Shown here one piece after another: positions 9,478-21,455 of a DNA stretch of 64,000 nucleotides. Positions within the stretch are counted from its first letter, which is position 1. The number at the start of each line of letters is the position of its first letter. The DNA is taken from NCBI GenBank assembly GCA_034509425.1, contig JAVTVJ010011268.1:1-64000 (forward strand), read 5' to 3'. The translations under genes and the position numbers were made by a program. A model generated the notes under the pieces. The model was not told the DNA's origin. It worked only from the letters and a program-made list of their open reading frames with translations, and made no database searches. The stretch is from Eopsaltria australis (taxonomy: Eukaryota > Chordata > Aves > Passeriformes > Petroicidae).

Positions 9478-9485
9478 ATGCTAAT
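9478..9485 (+). promoter_or_regulatory. Octamer-like 6, ATGCTAAT (reference unit 10)
   Basis: Octamer variant following the second KLF-like box. Its flank is either CAGGGAC or GAGGGAC (GAGGAAC in units 44, 49, 51, 54, 56 and 59). It is mutated to ATGCCAAT in unit 31, ATGGTAAT in unit 17, ATGTTAAT in unit 21 and ATGCTATT in unit 40. Confidence 0.45.
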
Positions 9486-9504
9486 CAGGGACAAATATGG
9501 TCAG

Positions 9505-9700
9505 CCCAAAATCCCCCAAATTCACCCCGAAATCCTGCTCAGATCCTTCTAAACCCCTCAGGGACCCCCCAAAATCCCCCAAATTCACCCCAAAATCCTG
9601 CTCAGATCCCTCTAAACCCTTCAGGGACTCCCAAAATCCCCCGAAATTCATCCCAAAATCCACTTCAGATCTCCCTAAACCCCTCAGGGATCCCCAAAAT
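9505..9700 (+). repeat. C-rich block of 62-bp subrepeats (three copies here)
   Basis: A nested minisatellite. Each subrepeat ends CTGCTCAG or CACTTCAG and carries CTCAGGGA plus runs of four or five C. One period is 62 bp. The count is 2 in ~848-bp units, 3 in ~910, 4 in ~972, 5 in ~1034 and 11 in unit 55, so it sets unit length. Read on the minus strand, the C-runs meet the G-quadruplex pattern with loops of 5 to 7 nt. Confidence 0.85.
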
Positions 9701-9801
9701 CCACCAAATTCACCCCACAATCTCCCATATTCTACCTGGGACCCCCATCATCCCCTACAGTTCCCCCCAAAGCCCTCAGATCGCCTCAAAACCCACTGCG
9801 T
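9701..9801 (+). repeat. C-rich lead-in to the next CTCF-like site (reference unit 10)
   Basis: Single-copy part of the unit, containing CATATTCTACCTGGGAC, a C-rich stretch and CAGATCGCCTCAAAACCCAC directly before the next anchor. A 28-bp segment of it is missing in units 50, 53, 56 and 59. No recognisable gene or RNA. Confidence 0.7.
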
Positions 9802-10715
9802 TAGCGCCACCTAGTGGCCGGGAGGTCTCAGTGCCTGCCGGGCTAGAGCCAGGCCGAGCAGGAGCTGCGCATTCGCCGCCTGCTTGGGGAGGAGTCGCCC
9901 GTCAGGCCACGGCCCTGAAGGCGGGGCCGCGGCCGCTATGCAAATGAGGCGGCCTTAGATGGGAAAAATGACCAAATATGGAAAAGATGGCTGAAAATGG
10001 AGGAAAATGCGGTTTTTAGGGGGAAAAGGGGGGATCTGGGGGCAGTTTGGGGGGATTTGGGGAAAATTGGGGCAGTTCTGGGTCATTTTGGGGACTTTTT
10101 GGGGAAGTTTTGGGTCATTTTGGGTCTTTCGGAGGGCTTGGGGAAACACTTGATGCAAATGATGAAAATGGGATTAATTAACGCTGATGGACTCTGCTTT
10201 TCATGCAAATGAAGTTTATTGCAAGGGAATGAATAAGATTTAATTGAATCACGCCTGTATTTATGCAAATAAATGATGAATATTCACCGACTAGACGCAA
10301 ATGAGGTTGGAGTGTGGATGTTGGTGTTAGGCCACGCCCCTTTTGAATCAAACAAGGCCCCGTGATCACTGGCTGTGGCCACGCCCTTTATGCTAATCAG
10401 GGACAAATATGGTCAGCCCAAAACCCCCCAACTTCACCCCAAAATCCTGCTCAGATCCTTCTAAACCCCTCAGGGACCCCCAAAATCCCCCAAATACACC
10501 CCAAAATCCACTTCAGATCCCCCTAAACTGCCTTAGGGACACCCAAAAATCCCCAAATTCACCCCCAACCACTTCAGGTGCCCCTAAACCTCAGGGATCC
10601 CTAAAACTAATTAAATTCGACCTCACAACCCCATATTCTACCTGGGACCCCACGTCCCCTAAGCATTTCCCAAAGCCCCTCAGATCGCCCTTTTCTTAAA
10701 ATCCCACTGCTATGC
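9802..10715 (+). repeat. Unit 11, 914 bp, 3 subrepeats
   Basis: NRF1 palindrome changed to GCGCATTCGC near 9866. The C block from about 10520 onward is indel-rich. Confidence 0.93.
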
Positions 10716-11644
10716 GCTGGCACCTAGTGGCCGGGAGGTCTCCAGTGCTCGCCGGGCTAGGAGAGCCGTAGCCGAGCAGGAGGCTGCGCATGCTGCCTGC
10801 TGGGGAGGTGACGTGCCTGTCAGGCTACGCCCCTGAGCAGCCGCGCCGCTTAAGTGCAAAATGAGGCGGCCTTAGATGGGAAAAATGAGCAAATATGGAA
10901 AAGATGGCTGAAAATGGATGAAAATGCGGTTTTTAGGGGGGAAAAGGGGGATCTTGGGGAAGTTTGGGGGGATTTGGGGAAAATTGGGGCAGTTCTGGGT
11001 CATTTTGGGGACTTTTTGGGGAAGTTTTGGGTCATTTTGGGTCTTTTGGAGGGCTTGGGAAACACTTGATGCAAATGATGGAAATGCGATTAATTAACGC
11101 TGATGGACTCTGCTTTTCATGCAAATGAAGTTTATTGCAAGGGAATGAATAAGATCTAATTGAATCACGCCTGTATTTATGCAAAAAATGATGAATATTC
11201 ACCGACTATACGCAAATGAGGTTGGAGTGTGGATGTTGGTGTTAGGCCACGCCCCTTTTGATTCAAACAAGGCCCCGTGATCACTGGGTGTGGCCACGCC
11301 CTTTATGCTAATCAGGGACAAATATGGTCAGCCCAAAACCCCCTAACTTCACCCCAAAATCCTGCTCAGATCCTTCTAAACCCCTCAGGGACCCCCAAAA
11401 TCCCCCAAATTCACCCCAAAATCCACTTCAGATCCCCCTAAACTGCTCAGGGACACCCAAAATCCCCCCAATTCACCCCAAAATCCACTTCAGGTGCCCC
11501 TAAACCCCTCAGGGATCCCCAAAATCCACCAAATTCACCCCACAACCCCCCATATTCTACCTGGGACCCCCATCATCCCCTACATTTCTCCCCAAAACCC
11601 TCAGATCGCTTTCCCCTCAAGCAAAACCCACTCTCGCGCTACTT
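10716..11644 (+). repeat. Unit 12, ~929 bp, 3 subrepeats, degraded start
   Basis: The anchor keeps only GCACCTAGTGGCCGG. NRF1 site, GC box and octamer 1 are disrupted up to about 10870. The rest is standard. Confidence 0.88.
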
Positions 11645-12548
11645 CTACCCAGTGGCCGGAGGTCTCAGTGCCCGCCGGCTGTGTTTCGTGGCCGAGCAGG
11701 AGCTGCGCATGCTCGCCTGCTGGGGAGGAGTCGCCTGTCGTGGCCACGCCGCCCCTGGGGCGGGGCCGCGGACGCTATGCAAAATGAGGCGGCCTTTTAG
11801 ATGGGAAAAAATGAGCAAATCTATGGAAAAGATGGCTGAAAATGGAGGAAAATGCGGCTCTTAGGGGGGAAAAGGGGGATCTGGGAAGTTTGGGGATTTG
11901 GGAAAATTGGGGCAGTTCTGGGTCATTTTGGGACCTTTTTAGTAATTTTGGCTTTTGGGTCTTTTGGAGTGGGTTTGGGAAACAATTTGATGCAAACATG
12001 GAAATGCGATTAATTAACGCTGATGGACTCTGCTTTTCATGCAAAATGAAGTTTATTGCAAGGGAATGAATAAGATTTAATTGAATCACGCCTGTATTTA
12101 TGCCAAAAAATGATGAATATTCACCGACTATACGCAAATGAGGTTGGAGTGTGGATGTTGGTGTTAGGCCACGCCCCTTTTGATTCAAACAAGGCCCTGT
12201 GATCACTGGGTGTGGCCACGCCCTTTATGCTAATCAGGGACAAATATGGTCAGCCCAAAACCCCCCAACTTCACCCCAAAATCCTGCTCAGATCCTTCTA
12301 AACCCCTCAGGGACACCCAAAATCCCCCAAATTCACCCCCAAAATCCACTTCAGATCCCCTAAACCCCTCAGGGACCCCCAAAATCCCCCAAATTCACCC
12401 CAAAATCCACTTCAGATCCCCCTAAACCCCTCAGGGATCCCCAAAATCCACCAAATTCACCCCACAATTCCCCATATTCTACCTGGGACCCCCATCATCC
12501 CCTACATTTCCCGCCAAAGCCCTCAGATTGCCTCAAAACCCACTGCGT
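11645..12548 (+). repeat. Unit 13, ~904 bp, 3 subrepeats, degraded first half
   Basis: Anchor reduced to CTACCCAGTGGCCGG. NRF1 palindrome broken (GCGCATGCTCGCC). G block shortened by many small deletions to about 12000. Confidence 0.88.
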
Positions 12549-13508
12549 TAGCGCCACCTAGTGGCCGGGAGGTCTCAGTGCCTGCCGGGCTAGAGCCAGG
12601 CCGAGCAGGAGCTGCGCATGCGCCGCCTGCTGGGGGAGGAGTCGCCCGTCAGGCCACGCCCCTGGGGGCGGGGCCGCAGCCGCTATGCAAATGAGGCGGC
12701 CTTCGATGGGAAAAATGACCAACTATGGAAAAGATGGCTGAAAATGGAGGAAAATGCGGCTTTTAAGGGGGAAAAGGGGGATCTGGGGGCAGTTTGGGGG
12801 GATTTGGGGAAAATTGGGGCAGTTCTGGGTCATTTTGGGGACTTTTTGGGGAAGTTTTGGGTCATTTTGGGTCTTTTGGAGGGCTTGGGAAACACTTGAT
12901 GCAAATGATGGAAATGCGATTAATTAACGCTGATGGACTCTGCTTTTCATGCAAATGATGTTTATTGCAAGGGAATGAATAAGATTTAATTGAATCACGC
13001 CTGTATTTATGCCAAAAAATGATGAATATTCACCGACTATACGCAAATGAGGTTGGAGTGTGGATGTTGGTGTTAGGCCACGCCCCTTTTGATTCAAACA
13101 AGGCCCCGTGATCACTGGGTGTGGCCACGCCCTTTATGCTAATCAGGGACAAATATGGTCAGCCCAAAACCCCCCAATTCACCCCACAATCCTGCTCAGA
13201 TTCTTCTAAACCTCAGGGACCCCCAAAATGCCCCAACTTCCACACAACATCTGCTCAGATCCTTCTAAACCCCTCAGGACGCCCAAAAATCCCCAAATTC
13301 ACCCTCAAAATCCACTTCAGATTCCCCTAACCCTCAGGGGACACCAAATCCAAATTCACCCCAAAATCCTGCTCAGATCCTCCTAAACCCCTCAGGGATC
13401 CCCAAAATCCACCAATTCACCCCACAATCCCCCATATTCTACCTGGGACCCCCATCATCCCCGACATTTCCCCCCAAAGCCCTCAGATCGCCTCAAAACC
13501 CACTGCGT
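12549..13508 (+). repeat. Unit 14, 960 bp, 4 subrepeats
   Basis: Promoter-like module intact. C block irregular at 13180-13350. Confidence 0.94.
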
Positions 13509-14414
13509 TAGCGCCACCTAGTGGCCGGGAGGTCTCAGTGCCTGCCGGGCTAGAGCCAGGCCGAGCAGGAGCTGCGCATGCGCCGCCTGCTGGGGGAGGA
13601 GTCGCCCGTCAGGCCACGCCCCTGGGGGCGGGGCCGCGGACGCTATGCCAATGAGGCGGCCTTAGATGGGAAAAATGAGCAACTATGGAAAAGATGGCTG
13701 AAAATGGAGGAAAATGCGGTTTTTAGGGGGGAAACGGTGGATCTGGGGGAAGTTTGGGAGGATTTGGGGAAAATTGGGGCAGTTCTGGGTCATTTTGGGG
13801 ACTTTTTGGGGAAGTTTTGGGTCATTTTGGGTCTTTTGGAGGGCTTGGGAAACACTTGATGCAAATGATGGAAATGCGATTAATTAACGCTGATGGACTC
13901 TGCTTTTCATGCAAATGAAGTTTATTGCAAGGGAATGAATAAGATCTAATTGAATCACGCCTGTATTTATGCAAAAAATGATGAATATTCACCGACTAGA
14001 CGCAAATGAGGTTGGAGTGTGGATGTTGGTGTTAGGCCACGCCCCTTTTGAGTCAAAGAAGGCCCCGTGATCACTGGCTGTGGCCACGCCATTTATGCTA
14101 ATGAGGGACAAATATGGTCAGCCCAAAACCCCCAACTTCACCCAAAAATCTGCCCTCAGATCCTTCTAAACCCTCAGGATCCGCCCAAAATCCTCCAAAT
14201 TCACCCCAAAATCCACTTCAGATCCCCCTAAACCGCTCAGGGACCCCCAAAATCCCCAAATTCACCCCAAAATCCACTTCAGGTGCCCCTAAACCCCTCA
14301 GGGATCCCCAAAATCCACCAAATTCACCCCACAATCCCCCATATTCTACCTGGGACCCCCATCATCCCCTACATTCCCCCCAAAGCCCTCAGATCGCCTC
14401 AAAACCCACTGCGT
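13509..14414 (+). repeat. Unit 15, 906 bp, 3 subrepeats
   Basis: Octamer 1 is ATGCCAAT near 13645. Other sites intact. Confidence 0.95.
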
Positions 14415-15301
14415 TAGCGCCACCTAGTGGCCGGGAGGTCTCAGTGCCTGCCGGGCTAGAGCCAGGCCGAGCAGGAGCTGCGCATGCGCCGCCTGCTGGG
14501 GGAGGAGTCGCCGGTCAGGCCACGGCCCTGGGGGCGGGGCCGCGGCCGCTATGCAAATGAGGCGGCCTTAGATGGGAAAAATGAGCAAATATGGAAAAGA
14601 TGGCTGAAAATGGAGGAAAATGCGGTTTTTACGGGGGAAAAGGGGGATCTGGGGGCAGTTTGGGGGGATTTGGGGAAAATTGGGGCAGTTCTGGGTATTT
14701 TGGGGACTTTTTGGGGAAGTTTTGGGTCATTTTGGGTCTTTTGGAGGGCTTGGGGAAACACTTGATGCAAATGATGGAAATGCGATTAATTAACGCTGAT
14801 GGACTCTGCTTTTCATGCAAATGAAGTTTATTGCAAGGGAATGAATAAGATTTATTTGAATCACGCCTGTATTTATGCAAATAAATGATGAATATTCACC
14901 GACTAGACGCAAATGAGGTTGGAGTGTGGATGTTGGTGTTAGTCCACGCCCCTTTTGATTCAAACAAGGCCCCGTGATCACTGGCTGTGGCCACGCCCTT
15001 TATGCTAATCAGGGACAAATATGGTCAGCCCAAAACCCCCCAACTTCACCCCAAAATCCTGCTCAGTTCCTTCTGAACCCCTCAGGGAGCCCCCAAAATC
15101 CCAAATTTCACCCCAAAATCCCTTCAAGAATCCCTAACCGCTCAGGGCACCAAAATACCCAAATTCACCCCAAAATCCACTTCAGGTGCCCCTAAACGCC
15201 CTCAGGACCAAATCCACAATTACCCCACAATGCCCATATTCTACTGGGACTCCATATCCCTACATTTCCCCAAAGCCTCAGATCGCCTGAAACCACTGGC
15301 G
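14415..15301 (+). repeat. Unit 16, 887 bp, 3 subrepeats
   Basis: Intact module, octamer 4 exact. The C block from about 15070 is indel-rich and continues so into unit 17. Confidence 0.92.
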
Positions 15302-16226
15302 TGAGCGCACCAGTGGCCGGAGGTTCAGTGCCTGCCGGGCTAGAGCCAGGCGAGCAGGAGTGCGCATGCGCGGCTGCTGGGGGAGGAAGTCGCCGTCAGG
15401 CACGCCCTGGGGGCGGGGCCGCGGCCGCTATGCAGAATGGAGGCGGCCTTAGATGGGAAAAATGAGCAATATGGAAGTGGCTGAAAATGGAGGAAAATGT
15501 GGTTTTTAGGGGGGAAAAGGGGGATCTGGGGGCAGTTTGGGAGGAATTGGGGAAAATTGGGGCAGTTCTGGGTCATTTTGGGGACTTTTTGGGGAAGTTT
15601 TGGGTCATTTTGGGTCTTTTGGAGGGCTTGGGGAAACACTTGATGCAAATGATGGAAATGCGATTAATTAACGCTGATGGACTCTGCTTTTCATGCAAAT
15701 GAAGTTTATTGGAAGGGAATGAATAAGATTTAATTGAATCACGCCTGTATTTATGCAAATAAATGATGAATATTCACCGACTAGACGCAAATGAGGTTGG
15801 AGTGTGGATGTTGGTGTTAGGCCACGCCCCTTTTGATTCAAACAAGGCCCCGTGATCACTGGCTGTGGCCACGCCCTTTATGGTAATCAGGGACAAATAT
15901 GGTCGCCAAACCCCCAACCTTCACCGCCAAAAATCCTGCTCAGATTCCCTAAACCCTCAGGGACCCCCAAAATCCCCAAATTTCACCCAAAATCCACTTC
16001 AGATCCCTCAACCGGCTTCAGGGACCCAAATCAATATATATTCAGGTGCCAAAACCTCGGGATCACATTCCCCCAAATTACCGCAAAATCCACTTCAGAT
16101 CCCGCTAAATTGCTCGGGACACCAAATCCTCAATTCACCCCACAATCCCCCATATTCTACCTGGGACCCCCATCATCCCCTCCATTTCCCCCCAAAGCCC
16201 TCAGATCGCCTCAAAACCCACTGCGT
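15302..16226 (+). repeat. Unit 17, ~925 bp, degraded both ends
   Basis: Anchor damaged, octamer 1 read as ATGCAGAA, YY1-like site lost near 15475. Octamer 6 is ATGGTAAT. About four degenerate subrepeats at 15900-16135. Confidence 0.87.
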
Positions 16227-17100
16227 TAGCCACGTAGTGGCCAGGAGGTCTCAGTGCCTGCCGGGCTAGAGCCAGGCCGAGCAGGAGCTGCGCATGCGCC
16301 GCCTGCTGGGGGAGGAGTCGCCCGTCAGGCCACGGCCCTGGGGGCGGGGCCGCGGCCGCTATGCAAATGAGGCGGCCTTTAATGAGAAAAATGACCAACT
16401 ATGGAAAAGATGGCTGAAAATGGAGGAAAATGCGGTTTTTAGGGGGGAAAAGGGGGATCTGGGGGCAGTTTGGGGGGGATTTGGGGAAAATTGGGGCAGT
16501 TCTGGGTCATTTTGGGGACTTTTTGGGGAAGTTTTGGGTCATTTTGGGTCTTTTGGAGGGCTTGGGGAAACACTTGATGCAAATGATGAAAATGCGATTA
16601 ATTAACGCTGATGGACTCTGCTTTTCATGCAAATGAAGTTTATTACAAGGGAATGAATAAGATTTAATTGAATCACGCCTGTATTTATGCCAAAAATGAA
16701 ATGAATATTCCCACCGACTAGACCGCAAATGAGGTTGGGAGTGGTGGGATGTTGGGTGTTAGGCACGCCGCCTTTTTGATTCAAACAAGGCCCGTGATCA
16801 CTGGCTGTTGGCCACGCCTTTTATGCTAATGAGGGACAAACATGGTCAAGCCCAAAATCCCCCATTAAATTCACCCAAAATTCCTGCTGCAGATCCGTGC
16901 TAAACCCTCAAGGCCCTCCAAAAATCGCCCCAAATTCACCCCAAAATCCACTTCGGTGCCGCCTAAACCCGCTCAGGGATCCCCCCAAAATTCCACCCAA
17001 ATTCACCCCACAATCCACCATATTCTAACCTGGGACCCCCATCATCCGCTACATTTTCCCCGCCAAAGCCCTCAGATCGCCTCAAAACGGCCACTGCGTT
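16227..17100 (+). repeat. Unit 18, ~874 bp, 2 subrepeats
   Basis: Anchor TAGCCACGTAGTGGCCAGG is mutated. NRF1 site, GC box and octamer 1 are intact. The stretch 16690-17100 carries many single-base insertions. Confidence 0.9.
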
Positions 17101-18010
17101 CAGCGCCACCTAGTGGCCGGAGGTCTCAGTTGCCTGCCGGGCTAGAGCCAGGTTGGGCAGGAGCTGCGCATGCGCCGCCTGCTGGGGGAGGAGTCGCCCG
17201 TCAGGCCACGGCCCTGGGGGCGGGGCCGCGGCCGCTATGCAAATGAGGCGGCCTTAGATGGGAAAATGACCAACTATGGAAAAGATGGCTGAAAATGGAG
17301 GAAAATGCGGTTTTTAGGGGGGAAAAGGGGGATCTGGGGGCAGTTTGGGGGGATTTGGGGAAAATTGGGGCAGTTCTGGGTCATTTTTGGGGACTTTTTG
17401 GGGAAGTTTTGGGTCATTTTGGGTCTTTTGGAGGGCTTGGGGAAACACTTGATGCAAATGATGGAAATGCGATTAATTAACGCTGATGGACTCTGCTTTT
17501 CATGCAAATGAAGTTTATTGCAAGGGAATGAATAAGATTTAATTGAATCACGCCTGTATTTATGCAAATAAATGATGAATATTCACCGACTAGACGCAAA
17601 TGCGGTTGGAGTGTGGATGTTGGTGTTAGGCCACGCCCCTTTTGATTCAAACAAGGCCCCGTGATCACTGGGTGTGGCCACGCCCTTTATGCTAATCAGG
17701 GACAAATATGGTCAGCCCAAAATCCCCCAAATTCACCCCAAAATCCACTTCAGATCCCCCTAAACCGCTCAGGGACACCCAAAATCCCTCAAATTCACCC
17801 CAAAATCCACTTCAGGTGCCCCTAAACCCCTCAGGGACAACCAAAATCCCCCAAATTCACCCCCAAATCCACTTCAGGTGCCCCTAAACCCCTCAGGGAT
17901 CCCCAAAATCCACCAAATTCACCCCACAATCCCCCATATTCTACCTGGGACCCCCATCATCCCCGACATTTCCCCCCAAAGCCCTCAGATCGCCTCAAAA
18001 CCCACTGCGT
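17101..18010 (+). repeat. Unit 19, 910 bp, 3 subrepeats
   Basis: CTCF core intact apart from an edge base. GGTTGGGCAGGAG replaces the usual GGCCGAGCAGGAG, also seen in units 24 and 43. All three subrepeats are the CACTTCAG type. Confidence 0.95.
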
Positions 18011-18862
18011 TAGCGCCACCTAGTGGCCGGGAGGTCTCAGTGCCTGCCGGGTTAGAGCCAGGCCGAGCAGGAGCTGCGCATGCGCCGCCTGCTGGGGGAG
18101 GAGTCGCCCGTCAGGCCACGGCCCTGGGGGCGGGGCCGCGGCCGCTATGCAAATGAGGCGGCCTTAGATGGGAAAAATGACAAACTATGGAAAAGATGGC
18201 TGAAAATGGAGGAAAATGCGGTTTTTAGGGGGTAAAAGGGGGATCTGGGGCAGTTTGGGGGAATTTGGGGAAAATTGGGGCAGTTCTGGGTCATTTTGGG
18301 GAATTTTTGGGGAAGTTTTGGGTCATTTTGGGTCTTTTGGAGGGCTTGGGGAAACACTTGATGCAAATGATGGAAATGCGATTAATTAACGCTGATGGAC
18401 TCTGCTTTTCATGCAAATGAAGTTTATTGCAAGGGAATGAATAAGATTTAACTGAATCACGCCTGTATTTATGCCAAAAAATGATGAATATTCACCGACT
18501 ATAGCACAAATGAGGTTTGGAATGTGGATGTTTGGTGTTAGGGCCACGCCCTTTTGAATTCAAACAAGGCCCGCGTGATGCACTGGGTGTGGCCCCACGC
18601 CCTTTATGCAATCAGGGACAAATATGGTCAGCCCAAATCCATTAAATTCACCCCAAAATCCTGCTCAGATTCGCTTCTAAACCGCCTCAAGGACCCCAAA
18701 ATCCCAATTCACCCCAAAATCCACTTCAGGTGCCCCTAAACCCCTAAGGGATCCCCAAAATCCACCAAATTCACCCCACAATCCCCCATATTCTACCTGG
18801 GACCCCCATCATCCCCTACATTTCCCCCAAAAGCCCTCAGATCGCCTCAAAACCCACTGCGT
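18011..18862 (+). repeat. Unit 20, 852 bp, 2 subrepeats
   Basis: Intact module. Indel-rich at 18500-18715. Confidence 0.94.
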
Positions 18863-19709
18863 TAGCGCCACCTAGTGGCCGGGAGGTCTCAGTGCCTGCC
18901 GGGCTAGAGCCAGGCCGAGCAGGAGCTGCGCATGCGCCGGCTGCTGGGGGAGGAGTCGCCCGTCAGGCCACGGCCCTGGGGGCGGGGCCGCGGCCGCTAT
19001 GCAAATGAGGCGGCCTTAGATGGGAAAAATGAGCAACTATGGAAAAGATGGCTGAAATTGGAGGAAAATGCGGTTTTTAGGGGGGAAACGGGGGATCTGG
19101 GGGAAGTTTGGGAGGATTTGGGGAAAATTGGGGCAGTTCTGGGTCATTTTGGGGACTTTTTGGGGAAGTTTTGGGTCATTTTGGGTCTTTTGGAGGGCTT
19201 TGGGAAACACTTGATGCAAATGATGGAAATGCGATTAATTAACGCTGATGGACTCTGCTTTTCATGCAAATGAAGTTTATTGCAAGGGAATGAATAAGAT
19301 CTAATTGAATCACGCCTTTATTTATGCAAAAAAATGATGATATTCACCGACTAGACGCATGAGGTTGGAGTGTGGATGTTGGTTGTTAGGCAGCCCGCTT
19401 TTGATTCAAACAAGGCCCCGTGATCACTGGCTGTGGCCACGCCCTTTATGTTAATCAGGGACAAATATGGTCAGCCCAAAATCCCCATTAAATTCACCCC
19501 AAAATCCTGCTCAGATCCGTCTAAAACCCTCAAGGACCCCCAAAATCCCCCAAATTCACCCCAAAATCCACTTCAGGTGCCCCTAAAGCCCTCAGGGATC
19601 CCCAAAATCCACCAAATTCACCCCACAATCCCCCATATTCTACCTGGGACCCCCATCATCCCCTACATTTCCCCCCAAAGCCCTCAGATCGCCTCAAAAC
19701 CCACTGCGT
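18863..19709 (+). repeat. Unit 21, 847 bp, 2 subrepeats
   Basis: Near-octamer 5 is lost by a 2-bp deletion, and octamer 6 is ATGTTAAT. Small irregular patch at 19330-19400. Confidence 0.94.
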
Positions 19710-20617
19710 TAGCGCCACCTAGTGCCCGGGAGGTCTCAGTGCCTGCCGGGCTAGAGCCAGGCCGAGCAGGAGCTGCGCATGCGCCGCCTGCTGGGGGAGG
19801 AGTCGCCCGTCAGGCCACGGCCCCTGGGGGCGGGGCCGCGACCGCTATGCAAATGAGGCGGCCTTAGATGGGAAAAATGACCAAATATGGAAAAGATGGC
19901 TGAAAATGGAGGAAAATGCGGCTTTTAGGGGGGAGAAGGGGGATCTGGGGGCAGTTTGGGGAGATTTGGGGAAAATTGGGGCAGTTCTGGGTCATTTTGG
20001 GGACTTTTGGGGGAAGTTTTGGGTCATTTTGGGTCTTTTGGAGGGCTTGGGGAAACACTTGATGCAAATGATGGAAATGCGATTAATTAACGCCGATGGA
20101 CTCTGCTTTTCATGCAAATGAAGTTTATTGCAAGGGAATGAATAAGATTTAATTGAATCATGCCTGTATTTATGCAAAAAAATGATGAATATTCACCGAC
20201 TAGACGCAAATGATGTTGGAGTGTGGATGTTGGTGTTAGGCCACGCCCCTTTGGATTCAAACAAGGCCCCGTGATCACTGGGTGTGGTCACGCCCTTTAT
20301 GCTAATCAGGGACAAACATGGTCAGCCCAAAATCCCCATTAAATTCACCCCAAAATCCTGCTCAGATCCTTCTAAACCCCTCAGGGACCCCCAAAATCCC
20401 CCAAATTCACCCCAAATCCACTTCAGGTCCCCGAAACCCTCAGGGACCCCAAAATCCCCCAAATTCACCCCAAAATCCACTTCAGGTGCCCCTAAACCCC
20501 TCAGGGATCCCCAAAATCCACCAAATTCACCCCACAATCCTCCATATTCTACCTGGGACCTCCATCATCCCCTACATTTCCCCCAAAGCCCTCAGATCGC
20601 CTCAAAACCCACTGCGT
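19710..20617 (+). repeat. Unit 22, 908 bp, 3 subrepeats
   Basis: The CTCF-like core has the same G-to-C change as unit 4 (CTAGTGCCC). NotI site lost (GCGACCGC). Confidence 0.95.
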
Positions 20618-21455
20618 TAGCGCCACCTAGTGGCCGGGAGGTCTCAGTGCCTGCCGGGCTAGAGCCAGGCCGAGCAGGAGCTGCGCATGCGCCGCCTGCT
20701 GGGGGAGGAGTCGCCCGTCAGGCCACGCCCCTGGGGGCGGGGCCGCGGCCGCTATGCAAATGAGGCGGCCTTAGATGGGAAAAATGACCAAATATGGAAA
20801 AGATGGCTGAAAATGGAGGAAAATGCGGTTTTTAGGGGGGAAAAGGGAAATCTGGGGGCAGTTTTGGGGGATTTGGGGAAAATTGGGGCAGTTCTGGGCC
20901 ATTTTGGGGACTTTTTGGGGAAGTTTTGGGTCATTTTGGGTCTTTTGGAGGGCTTGGGGAAACACTTGATGCAAATGATGGAAATGCGATTAATTAACGC
21001 TGATGGACTCTGCTTTTCATGCAAATGAAGTTTATTGCAAGGGAATGAATAAGATTTAATTGAATCACGCCTGTATTTATGCAAAAAAATGATGAATATT
21101 CACCGACTAGACGCAAATGAGGTTGGAGTGTGGATGTTGGTGTTAGGCCACGCCCCTTTGATTCAAACAAGGCCCCGTGATCACTGGGTGTGGCCACGCC
21201 CTTTATGCTAATCAGGGACAAACATTGTCAGCCCAAAATCCCCATTAAATTCACCCCAAAATCCTGCTCAGATCCCCCTAACCTCAGGACCACCCAAAAT
21301 CCCCCAAATTCCCCCAAAACCACTTCAGGTGCCCCTAAACCCCCAGGACCCCAAAATCCACCAAATTCACCCCACAATCCCCATTTGGTCTACCTGGGAC
21401 CCCCATCTCCCCTACATTTCCCCCCAAAGCCCTCAGATCGCCTCAAAACCCACCT
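20618..21455 (+). repeat. Unit 23, 838 bp, 2 subrepeats
   Basis: First of eight consecutive short units. Module intact. C block irregular from 21275. Confidence 0.94.

Larger units (their letters stand above)
8891..9801 (+). repeat. Unit 10, 911 bp, 3 subrepeats (reference unit)
   Basis: Clean copy used for the motif-level entries: every described element is present and intact, and the unit has the modal length. Confidence 0.97.
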
